From Styela clava (taxonomy: Eukaryota > Chordata > Ascidiacea > Stolidobranchia > Styelidae): DNA of 64,000 nt. A program made the translations under genes and the position numbers. The notes beneath the pieces were generated by a model. It saw nothing but the letters and a program-made list of their open reading frames with translations, had not been told where the DNA came from and searched no databases. Below, piece by piece: positions 49,662 to 60,738 of the stretch. The stretch covers positions 10,189,383-10,253,382 of the forward strand of contig NC_135252.1 in the NCBI RefSeq assembly GCF_964204865.1. Direction: 5' to 3'. Position 1 is the stretch's first letter; every line of letters begins with the position of its first letter.

Positions 49662-52600
49662 ATGATGGTCAGAAGAATTGTGCAAGGTTTGTATTTCTAT
49701 TTTTATATGAAAATCGTTATGCAACTTGGCACCGTTATGTTTATTGGTAAATTATTATGTTTATTGGTACGGTAAAGAGATATGTTAGTCATAAAAATAA
49801 AACAGTTACACTTATTTCGAGAAGAAGACAACGTTCGAGAAAGACATAATTTTAGTACCCATTTTTTTCAAATTTGCAGCCTTTTTTAAAACTATAACTC
49901 CGAATTTATCATTTTTGTTCCCGGTGGTTATCAGAATACGCTTGGGTTATTTAGCAATAAATAACCTTGGGGTTAGAAGCGCCGATTTTTTAACCACATT
50001 TTTTTATTCCATTGTAATCGTGATATCCGAACAAGTTTGGCATTCAATTATTTTTTAAATAGTTTTCAATTTTGAATCTATAACCATGAGTGACCTAATT
50101 CTACATTCCGAGATATGGTAATATTATTCTCTGTTTAAGTATATATGAATAATCGTATTGAAGAACCCTTATTTGCAAGCGTTCTGATTCCCTTTCATTT
50201 AGTTTTAATTCATGAGTGCAGCCTGCTCAAATTTTATTATTATAAGACTAACAATGATTTAAAATTAATAACATCGTGGTTTCTTGGGTACAGTTATAGC
50301 ATAATAGTTGTTAATGAATGTGATGTTACCGTATATTGCTATTTCGTAGATTGTCTCAGAACTTGCAAGTCACCCGTTCACCCTTCAGCTTCAACGCCCA
50401 CGTGAATGAAGATGCGTTAAAAATCTCTATATGTTTTTATTCGTAAATTTCCACAACACACAGAATATAAATCTTATAACATTTATCCAGACTAGCTTAG
50501 AATGGTTTACATCGTCTTCTCTCTCCATATCGAAAGATATCGGAGTCGTATTTATACGTTGATCATAAATCCAATTAAATGCTGTAAACGTGAGCTCGTG
50601 ATTCACGTTATAAACAGAAATTCCTATTATCTCAATAAGGGTAATTAGGTACATCGTACGGAAGGGAACTTAGATATAATTATTTCAATCAGTGCCAAAG
50701 GTCTTGAGAATATAAATTTTAATTTGATAATGAATGGATGGAACATGTTATGTTTCTTAAACTGGTGTAATTTGATTCCTACGAAAGTCTTTGTTCGAAT
50801 TTTGAGAAAAATTAACTTTGTCATGATGATTTCAACATGAAATGGGGTACATTTGGGGGTTAGTTGCTATATTATCTCCCCATCTTACTAACTGGAAGTT
50901 TAAAGATTGGGCACCCTCTAATAAAGTGGAAATATGTAAAAAAAATACACAATGCTAAAATTAATGATATAGGTCAAAAAAAATATTTACATGTATATGA
51001 TCTACAATGAGACACGACATTGAAATAAAGAAGAGGTTATAGAAAAGGTAAAGATTGTAAAGTAGAATTACAGAAGGATGGCGTATTTTTATTTGAAAAA
51101 TTTTGGTTTGGACGGTTAAAACATATTTTCAATTTAATGTATTTCGCTAAGTTAAAATACTTATACTCGCTTTATCGCATTGTTACGATTTTGTAGACCT
51201 AGTTGGTCAATATTTGCTTGTCCCATGTCGGGAAGAAAAAACGTATTTTTAAGTTTATGCCATCTCAGGGTTTTTTTGAAAAAATAACGTTTTTGGATAC
51301 AATTTTTGTTTAACGAGCTTATTATTTAACCGTTCTATATGACGACTTTGTAAATAATTAAAAGTATGACTCGCTCGAATCTACTTTTAGAAAGCATTTT
51401 AATCCCAATGAAATCTATTAATCGAAAAAGGAATGCTAACCGCAAATTTTCAATAATATAAATATCTTGAAAGGTATTTGAAATTAGAATATTCAAAGTT
51501 GTTACCATTAATTAATTTATAAAAATTAAAAGTCGAATGAAACGCCATGTATATATAAGAAGAAAAAGAAGTACTTTACCTTAGTATTAGTGGAAGAATG
51601 AAAAATGTCTGTCTCAATGAGGAGAAAAACCTGCAAATCATCACCAAATATAGTGATTAGTTACCACTACACATAGATTGTTTGTAGATTTAACATGCTC
51701 CTGATCTGTATATCCATTAGGTATGCGCGAAAATATCTCTATTGTTTGGAATAGAGCGCGTAATTTACCGTAAAACAGTCCATATCGTTCATTGTTTTCA
51801 ACAGTTCGTTTTTGATTAGGTTTTTCACCTCGAACATATATCATGTTCTAAAAGAGTTCATTTCGATCGATGTTCAATACAGTCCATATTCATGATTTTA
51901 ACGTTTCCAGAGTCCGTTACCATAGTTCAACTGTTTTCAATTGAGATTATTGTCTTCTCATAATGTTTTTGATTATTTCGGCTTGTCAGTAATTCGCTAC
52001 TTCAATCGTTGTTCCAGGCAATTTGAATCTCCCCGACGTTCGTAAGTTGGTCGAATTTGATTTTCGCACGTATTGTAGAGACGGTTTCTCGGCACTTGTT
52101 GAAAGCTTCTGCTTGGTCAGCTTTTTGGTTGATTCCGTCCAATTGTTGCTTGTCCTGGTTGTTGTCCGTTGATCTGGTCCGTTTCAGAAGGTTAAATCAC
52201 GTCGGGGTCACCATTTATAGCATAATAGTTGTTAATGAATGTGATGTTACCGTATATTGCTATTTCGTAGATTGTCTCAGAACTTGCAAGTCACCCGTTC
52301 ACCCTTCAGCTTCAACGCCCACGTGAATGAAGATGCGTTAAAAATCTCTATATGTTTTTATTCGTAAATTTCCACAACACACAGAATATAAATCTTATAA
52401 CATTTATCCAGACTAGCTTAGAATGGTTTACATCGTCTTCTCTCTCCATATCGAAAGATATCGGAGTCGTATTTATACGTTGATCATAAATCCAATTAAA
52501 TGCTGTAAACGTGAGCTCGTGATTCACGTTATAAACAGAAATTCCTATTATCTCAATAAGGGTAATTAGGTACATCGTACGGAAGGGAACTTAGATATAA

Positions 52601-55600
52601 TTATTTCAATCAGTGCCAAAGGTCTTGAGAATATAAATTTTAATTTGATAATGAATGGATGGAACATGTTATGTTTCTTAAACTGGTGTAATTTGATTCC
52701 TACGAAAGTCTTTGTTCGAATTTTGAGAAAAATTAACTTTGTCATGATGATTTCAACATGAAATGGGGTACATTTGGGGGTTAGTTGCTATACAGTAATG
52801 GTCCTGCTTCGCCAAATCCGCTGTCGTCATATGCATTCTGGGTTATTGAATATGATTGTTCCTATAAAATTACCTATAGGCAGTGTTCCCTCTAAGGTGT
52901 GCGCGTGTGCGCGCGCACACAGCTTTCAGAGGCTGCGCACACGCATAGATTTACTGCGCACAGACGTATTTCGATGTAATATAACAATGTGCTCGGTTGG
53001 CAGGTTGAGAAAGTTTGTTGTTGGCCCACTTATTACCCGGTTAGAACGCCAAAATTTCTTCATTGGTTTTTGCACAAATATTAGTCATTTCCAAAAAAGT
53101 GCGCACACACCAAAATTTCTGCGCACACATACTCCAAAATATTAGAGGGAACATTGCCTATAGGTTATATATATTTGTCAACTAGTCAAAAGTTAATCTT
53201 GTTTTATTATTTTTGCTACTTGCAAAAAATATTGATACTACAAGAATTATTCATTTTATTGAACAGGTTTTGTCATTTTTGTTGTTATCTCTTCGGTACT
53301 TGGCGGTTCGAGAAATAACATTACGAAGGATTTGATGAGAAATTATGATAAACGAGTACGACCTGCTAAAGGATTCAGCGAAAGTGTTCGGGTCAAATTT
53401 AAACTCCATTTAAATCAATTATTGGACGTGGTAAGCTTATAAACTAATAAAAGGAGAATAATGCAAGAATTGTGCGCAATTTATGGTTACCGAGCCTACT
53501 TTGTTATATCGAGCTTGAGATCGCACCTCTCATTACCCTGCGCGGGTTCGCAGTTTCGATTCCCACGGGGGATAACTATGTGCGCGAGGATGGCTGGAAT
53601 TTTTGACGTGTATAGTTTACGTAACCGCTGGTCAGTTAAGGCTTTCCACGCCATTAAACCCATGCATCTAAAACAAACAAAAAAATAACAAAATAACCCA
53701 TCCTATTCTTTTGAACAAACTCATGTACAAGTTCTGGCGTTGATATAAAAGCATCTGCCCACCCGGTTCGGGAAAATTTCGGCATTTTATAAATTTTCAA
53801 TTGGAATTTTAATTGACCATAATCACAATATTTGGCTAGTTGGCTGCAAAATGTTAGCATACACAAAACAAACTTTGAGTACAATTTATCAACGGCATAA
53901 AAAACAAACAATTGTTCCAGAGTGAGGTTTCGCAGAAAATCGAAACTAAATTATGGCTTTCACATCGTTGGACTGACAGCAGATTGGAGTGGAATCCTGA
54001 CGAGTATGAAGGTCTACAATATGTTCACCTACCAACTGAAGACTTATGGTTACCCGTCTTCGTTTTATATAACAAGTTAGTTTGCCTTTCATTATGCATT
54101 TCAAAATTCTAGAAATGAATTGATTATGTTGAATTTATTAGAACAAAAACTATATATTGTTGAATAGAACCAAACATAAATGGATATTTTGTCTATGAGT
54201 CGTTGGATAATTATTCATTTTGATGCAGAAACGCCTGTTATGCATAATAAACGTAGCCTACTAACAGAACAACTATAAATTGAACATAACGATATAAAAT
54301 TAATTACCTTAGCGCTGACGGAGATTTTGCTGTTACTGATTTTACAAAGGCAAAGGTTTACTCAAACGGCACTATTGACTGGAAGCCGCCGGTGATATTT
54401 AGCAGCTTTTGTGAAATTCAAGTGAGTATAAATATAACGATAAAAACCTGAATTCAAATGTGTATTATTCAGATGTAAATGTAGCTATCTATGTTATTCA
54501 CTGATTCAATGCTTGTGGTAAATTCGTTTCTGGAAGTTTGTTTGGTTCGGATTATACGGATGAAAAAACAATCTTTTTGAAACTAATAGTTTACCTCTGC
54601 AAATTTGTTCCAATTTATAATCATTGGAATTGCTATTTCATAAGTAAACAATGCTTAAATATATTGACACGAATGCTGTACAGGTACAATCATCTTGCCT
54701 ATAGTTTCTTCAGTCAAATTGATCAGTTGACGGGATTCGAGATTGAAAAAACCTTATAAATATTACTCTTCTATAAAGCCGCTTCTGAATGCAATACGAA
54801 ACATAAATTAGACTTGTTGAAAGGTTTAATACAAAGAGGATTATTTGTTTAGCAAAACAATTCATGGTTCACTCCGTTTCTAATTGTTACCAGTCAGATT
54901 CAATTTTTCAATTTATTATAGGTTGCCAATTTTCCGTTCGATACTCAAAACTGTACTATGAAAATTGGTCCTTGGACATCTGGTCAGGATTTATTGGACA
55001 TGGTCAATTCAGATGGTGAAGTTATGTAAGTTATTCGTTCAAATTACATTTTATATGTAGAGTAATGCAATTGGTTTGAGTGTGGATTAGTTTTTATTAA
55101 TCAAGAAAAATTTGACTCATATATTTTGATGCGATATAGTTATACACGCCAAATTTATAATTATATATATATATATATTAGAAACTGATATTCGAATTTT
55201 TTGACCCCTTACTTTCAATGAAATTGCCACAAGGAAAAGTAGGCTTACATTGTTTTAAAATCACGTGTGATGCTTGGCACTTTTGGTAGATAAAATCATA
55301 ATTCAAGTTACCAAAAGTTACTATTCTGCCATTACACCTGGTTAAATGTTAAATTATCCCGGTTAATATCTGAATTATAGGTAAATATAAAATAGGTCAG
55401 AGGCAACAGATGAAAGACAGCTCTGTATGGTATCCGAATAGCGAAAACCACACTGGTACTTTCAGACAAAATACGTCAAGAACAACGAAGTTATGACGTT
55501 GATGTACCAGACGATTATAAATCCAATCCCCAGAGCATTTGGAAATCATAATTTCTGTAGCGAAGTAAAAATCAGTACCTAAACTGGTTGACATATCTAT

Positions 55601-58600
55601 GCACTTTACTGAATTGGCATATGCTGTGGCTATTGTAATCGGCTTATATTCAATAGTGAATAGACGCGGATAGCATTAACCATTTACATGTAATACTCGG
55701 CTGCCATCAAACAGCAATATATTAGTTTGCATTAACAAAGACGATACTTAAGAAATGTAACGGATGAGAAGGTGCAAACGAAAGTAAATCCCAGTTTGCA
55801 TGAGAAGCTTGTTGTTGTTATATGTTTTATGGCGCTTGTAACTTCAGCATTCTTTCGTGCCATAGGTCATCGAATCGAATCGAATCGCCAATCGAATTAA
55901 AAATACTATACTAACATATTATACAATATTTACAAATAAATATTTATACAATTAAATCAATTACAATAAGTATCTAATCCTAAATATTTCTGCTCTCAGG
56001 CGAAACAAATTCAATAACAGTTTCAATAATGTCCATGTGACTAAGCATGAGAAGCTTATCGTAGCTATAAATGATACATAAAATATTTTTTATTTTGTAA
56101 AGGAATCACAAGTGTGAATCACCTGACATAGAAAACTATAACGAAAACGGAGAATGGAAGATGTTATCAACAGGATGCTACAAGCATTATATTCAATACA
56201 CTTGCTGTATCGGTAATATATTTTTTTAATATAATATTAGGAGTGAGTATTTTAGACTCAAGAAATAAGATTATAAAATACAATCATAATCTTGGGTTTT
56301 CTTGTTGCAATACTATGGCATGTACCATATATACATTTCAATTTCGTATATATAATGGTATAACAGACAAAACGTAGCAATTTGGAACGCTTAGCATCAG
56401 CCATGTTCAGTTAATGGCAGTTGAATGTCTAATTATTCTTTTCTATTATTTTAAATATATTCACGAACAATTATTCACTAGGCAAAATTAAAATGAATGT
56501 GACGAGTTGTGTGTTAGCAATAAAACGAACGTTCTATTTATACTCTGTAAGTTTTTGTTCTAAATTCCAGGGCCTTACGTGGACATGACGTATCACTTTG
56601 TCATTCAACGTCGACCTTTGTATCTTATGATGAATATTCTTTTTCCGACTATGTTGTTCTCTCTTCTGACATGTACTGTATTCTACCTTCCGTCTGATGC
56701 CGGAGAAAAAATGACTCTTTCTGTTTCTCTACTTCTCTCACTGGTTGTGTTCCTGCTCGTCATTGGTAAGATTGTTTCAGGACTTTTCTGGCGATTACGT
56801 ACTCTGATATACGATTGATAAAGTTATAAAACGCACAAGGCCCGTATACATTCCTCGTTTTCAAGAGAACTTCATGAAGATTCGATGGAATTATAATTAT
56901 TAGTTTAATTGAATGTGGTACACAGCGGTAGGAACATATATTTTCCGGCGTTGTTTGAACTGTGTGTCAGGTTTTTGTTTTGTGTCACGGAGAGTAGCTA
57001 TTGTGCATGTTTATGTAGCAAGCATGGTTCCAAATTCAATATAACTCATTTGTATAGACTACAACTTCGCAAACTCTGTGAGTAACGGAGGATAGGCATG
57101 GATTAGTGATAGGAGCGATTTCACAAAGTAGTGTCTCGTGATGGTCTATCTACCCAGTTTGTTAGCCTTATTGACAAGTAAATCAATTAGGTAGTTTACT
57201 CTGAATTCAGTTACTTCTAAAAACCGAGCCTTCTCTAATTTCCATCTCTTTCTTTTAGTCGAAGCTATTCCATCTACAGCAAAAGGTGTACCATTGCTTG
57301 GGCAGTACATTTTATTCACTATGATTCTTGTTACTCTATCAATTATTATAACTGTGTTTGTTCTGAATGTTCATTATCGGACACCTTCTACTCACACAAT
57401 GCCGGATTGGGTAAAAAAGGTTCGTTTGAAATTGCTTTTCCAAAGTTTCTAAATATGCTTTATTTATAGTTAACAAAATGTTATTTGAACAAATAAATTT
57501 ATCTTTTTGTCAATTTTTTTGGGGAATGATCGCATTTTTTGGCAACTAATAGACCGATCGATTTCGAAGATGGAAAAAGTCCCCAAAAGGCTACTTTATT
57601 TTCGAACATCCATGGGGTCTTGAATCCCGATCATCAACCCAAAATTTTAACATTATCTTTTTATTTCACGGGAACACTTTTCTATAATATTAAATACAAT
57701 CTTTAATGACCTTTGGCTATCGGGCTTGAGCAAACCCCTTTGTTTTTATGTGTCGATTATTTCTAAATATCAGTAATAATGCTAAAGATTCAATTATAAT
57801 CAAACTAACCTAAAAGTTTCGATAACAATGAGCAGTTGCCTATTCTGGATATTAGTTTTTGGCATTGAGGAAAATTCCCAATTTGATAATTCGAATTGAT
57901 TGATTTGATTTTAAATTCTCTTACAAGATTTTCAAGCCATTGAAAAAACTCACCACCTAATTATTTTTAGGTTTTTATAGTATTGCTTCCAAAAATGATG
58001 TTCAGTTCAACCATAAAGAAAATGAATCCATTTGCTGATGATGAAGAAATGAAGTCGAAAAAAAATTTTTACAATGAAATTTCAGGTAATTTTCCATTTA
58101 TAAAAACATAAATTTGATTATGCTCTCGTAAAATATAATTGCAACACGCAAAAAAATATATATAAACTAAAATTCTCATTCCAATAAAATCAAGCTTTCA
58201 AAAAACACTTTCGAATACAATGAAAACTTTTTGAGATACAATGTAAGTTGTGCTATTTTTTTTCTTCATTTTCAAAGATATATCTGGCAGTGAAGGATCT
58301 GATGGTCGAGCCTTGTTGAATCCAGATACAAAGGAAGCAATAGAAGGGATTCAACTGGTAGCTGAACATTTTAAAGACGAAGAAGAAAGTTATAAAGTAA
58401 GTCTGCTCACTAGCGATATCATTTTATTACAAATGATGTATATAGTAACAAATGTAATTGTAATTATTGATCTCCGATGTAATATATATACGAGCACTTG
58501 TCGACATTTCACATGATAAGCTAATGATAGGAACTTGTTACTCCCGTAATATGTGAAACAAGATGGCGGACACCGTAACATAGCATGTGTACCAGGTTAA

Positions 58601-59088
58601 GGTTAGGCCATAATGCCAGGTACAATTACTACGGAAGTCACTTGGCTGATCCCGTACTCGTAATATAACTAAAATTGAGGCCGTTAGGTTTCCGACCCCT
58701 GGTCTAATTATTCATATTATGCTAACTTGTATACTTTCTATGAAATGTTCAAAATTTTTGCAGACATGGATCTACTAAAGTGTTCACTAATGTTACCTTT
58801 TTAATAAGAGAACTTGAATCTCATCGTTTGTCATATCAAATAATTCAAATTTGTAAACCCTAGTTTATTTATTACTGGTTAATATCATTGATTTATTACC
58901 GTTTTTAGGAACAAATTGAGTGGAAATATGTGGCTATGGTGCTCGATCATTTCCTCTTATACGTTTTCATTGCTGCTATCCTGTTAGGCACCATTGGAAT
59001 ATTTGGGAAACGACTTCTTGAACTAGGATACGAAGAAGAGATGTTTCGAAATAATAAAGATGATTGTCTTCTGAACTGTGTCGCTTAA
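49662..59088 (+). CDS. Nicotinic acetylcholine receptor alpha subunit (muscle alpha1-like)
   Basis: Eleven exons join in frame to 1,437 nt (478 aa): 49662-49686, 53267-53430, 53921-54075, 54313-54421, 54922-55025, 56103-56212, 56571-56765, 57259-57419, 57971-58085, 58278-58396, 58909-59088. The protein is one subunit of a pentameric acetylcholine-gated cation channel. After a signal peptide (split by intron 1) come the N-terminal ligand domain, the Cys-loop C148 to C162 (13 residues between), loop B Trp169, and the vicinal Cys pair C220-C221 (YTCC) that defines alpha subunits. M1 is about 240-261, M2 about 270-288 (preceded by GEK, cation-selective), M3 about 303-325, then a cytoplasmic loop and M4 ([11 protein letters not shown]...). 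The [14 protein letters not shown] and HYRTPSTH segments resemble muscle alpha1. Two oddities: loop A reads [10 protein letters not shown] where WxPD is usual, and loop C has one residue fewer between the Cys pair and the following Tyr. Intron 1 (3.6 kb) holds an LTR element, a hAT MITE and no coding sequence. Confidence 0.97.
50295..50871 (-). repeat. 3' LTR of the retrotransposon
   Basis: 577 bp, flanked on the left by the CAGT target duplication. It appears identical to the other LTR, so the 75-codon frame inside each copy is simply duplicated LTR sequence. Confidence 0.92.
52194..52213 (-). other. tRNA-Trp primer-binding site
   Basis: This 20-base minus-strand site lies two bases inside the 5' LTR. 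From memory of conserved tRNA-Trp sequence it is complementary to the acceptor and T-arm 3' strand (…CACGTCGGGGTCA plus CCA). The same start, TGGTGACCCCGACGTG, is common in animal Ty3/Gypsy elements. It fixes the orientation of the element. Confidence 0.8.
52216..52792 (-). repeat. 5' LTR of the retrotransposon
   Basis: 577 bp, followed on the right by CAGT (52793-52796), the second copy of the target duplication. Transcription of the element would start here and run leftward, against the receptor gene. Confidence 0.92.
52881..53156. mobile_element. hAT-type MITE with perfect 8-bp target duplication
   Basis: The termini are CAGTGTTCCCTCTAA and, reversed, CAATGTTCCCTCTAA. The flanks are identical CCTATAGG at 52873-52880 and 53157-53164. 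The interior is rich in GCGCACAC words. The 276-bp element has no transposase; the 123-codon frame over it is not a gene. It sits 88 bp from the LTR element in receptor intron 1. Confidence 0.92.
53475..53697 (+). repeat. Probable tRNA-derived SINE with A-rich tail
   Basis: A B-box-like AGTTTCGATTCCC lies at about 53551-53563, and the segment ends in an A-rich tail (aaaacaaacaaaaaaataac, 53670 onward). It lies in receptor intron 2. The 5' boundary and A box are uncertain. Confidence 0.45.
58531..58640. repeat. Copy of the ACCAGGTTAGGG palindromic repeat
   Basis: It contains TACTCCCGTAATATGTG, CAAGATGGCG and GTGTACCAGGTTAAGG in the same order as the 33510-33617 repeat, and ends with a diverged inverted copy of its start (ACTACGGAAGT). 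It lies in the last receptor intron. Confidence 0.55.
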
Positions 59089-60738
59089 TATAAAAAGATG
59101 GAAACATTAAATAACAAATAATGAACTATATTAAACCTGGACAAGTACCGGTAGTCATCACCGGCGGATTTTTCGTTTTCAACTGAGTAACGTTACTCTA
59201 TAAAATGGGGATCGATATAACAATAGCAGCAACAATTCGATTTTAAATACCCTGAAATTAGCTTACTAGTTACTTTCAATGGTTTGAACTATTGGGATTT
59301 ATCAATCAGTAGCGTTCAATAATTTTATGGTATGTCCCAGTAATTCGACCACCCGTGTAACCTACCTACAGCATCGTTTTGTCTTTTTATGTCGTATTTG
59401 GGTCACATTTTCACGAGTACATTGTTATATCTATTCTACAAGAAGTAGAAAATATCAAAACTAACGTTGTTTGCCACGATTGGAGAATTTCCTTTGGATA
59501 CTGTAACCAATTTTTGGTTTTAAATTGATAAATTCAACTATTTTTCTATATTTTTTGCTTTCTTTAAATCTTTTCATGCCTTATTTTCTTTTCATTTCTT
59601 GTTTTCTTGATTTTTCTACTCATGTTGGGACAAGGGTTGTTGGACTAGATACATGATTTAATGAAACTAATATTATGAAAATAAACATTTGGAAATATAC
59701 AAGATATTTATTATTTTGTCATATTTTCAATGTAAAGATAGACAAACATCTCACTGATAAAATCGATATCGTTGTATTTGATTTCATAGGTTGGAAATAT
59801 TTTTACGCGGATAGGGTATCACGAAGTTAAAAACCCTAATAGTTTCCAAGTATTACATATGTTGCTAAATATGGCCACGCGTCATCAGTATTTGTAAACT
59901 TCCAATATGTAGTCATTTACAGTTTTGATCAAGTAAAAACACGAATTCGTAATTGAACAAGAAATAACAACGCAAAAACTTTAGTAGCGGTTATGCGAGA
60001 ATGTTGTTTTTAAAGTCCCCTCAAGCCAAGCACACACACAAAATAACAGTAAAAATTACTCAAATTTAATATATCCTCATTTATTTGGTGAAAATATACA
60101 AAATACAGCACACACATCATCAAAAAATATTACAATGCATGAATTTGTAACAAACATAATTTTGCTTTAGCACATAGGCTGCATAATCAAACAAACACAA
60201 GATCTCAACGGCCTTCCCATTTTTATGTCCCTAAACAATATACAACAAAAACACACATCTGGAAATCACTGTACGGAAATAGGGTACTGTGAACGCCTCT
60301 TAAGACAAGCTGGCAAACATCAAAATTGCTGATGGCCATTGCTAATATACTAAGCGCCATTTATGCATATAATATTGGTATATAAATAGCCATATATATA
60401 TAATCACGGGCACACTACGCATATTCATCACCATTTTGGCCAACTTTAACCTAACGAAACCTATTTCATTGGCACAATAAGGTAGCAGTTACTTTATATG
60501 TCATGGAACGAAAGAGGTATAAAATGCAAAAAAAAACAAAGTTTTGTCAAAATATTAAAATTAAATAAAACTTTCCGAAAATATTTGAGCGCACAAACGC
60601 TTGAAACTTTCTAACGGAAGATATTGTAGAAGTTTTGGTCGTATTAAATGACCAGCAATAATAGTATCATTTCAATAATAATTATTAATTGGCCGTCTTT
60701 TTTTTTTCTTCTTGCTTTACTTCTTTTCCTTCAAAAAA
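59089..60738. other. Convergent spacer between receptor and protease-homolog genes
   Basis: The two genes end toward each other. A receptor polyadenylation signal AATAAA lies at 59680-59685, giving a 3' UTR of about 600 bases. The rest is AT-rich with no supported exon. Confidence 0.5.

Larger units (their letters stand above)
50295..52792 (-). mobile_element. Non-autonomous LTR retrotransposon (2,498 bp), Ty3/Gypsy-like features
   Basis: The element has two direct repeats of 577 bp (50295-50871 and 52216-52792) that look identical by eye. Each LTR starts TATAGCA and ends TGCTATA. The flanks are CAGT at 50291-50294 and 52793-52796, a 4-bp target duplication. Reading on the minus strand, the 5' LTR is 52792-52216. 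Two bases later a 20-base primer-binding site (52213-52194, starting TGGTGACCCCG) matches the 3' end of eukaryotic tRNA-Trp. A purine tract GGGGAGATAA abuts the 3' LTR at 50881-50872. The 1,344-bp interior holds only a 67-codon frame and no reverse transcriptase, protease or integrase motif, so the copy depends on enzymes from elsewhere. It lies antisense in intron 1 of the receptor gene. Confidence 0.92.

Noticed and set aside
50427..50654. 75-codon frame present twice (50427-50654 and 52348-52575)
   Set aside because: Both copies lie entirely inside the duplicated LTRs, so the repeated peptide is LTR sequence and not a gene pair.
52774..53145. 123-codon frame with Cys/Arg-rich peptide
   Set aside because: It lies almost wholly inside the hAT MITE with perfect target duplication (52881-53156).
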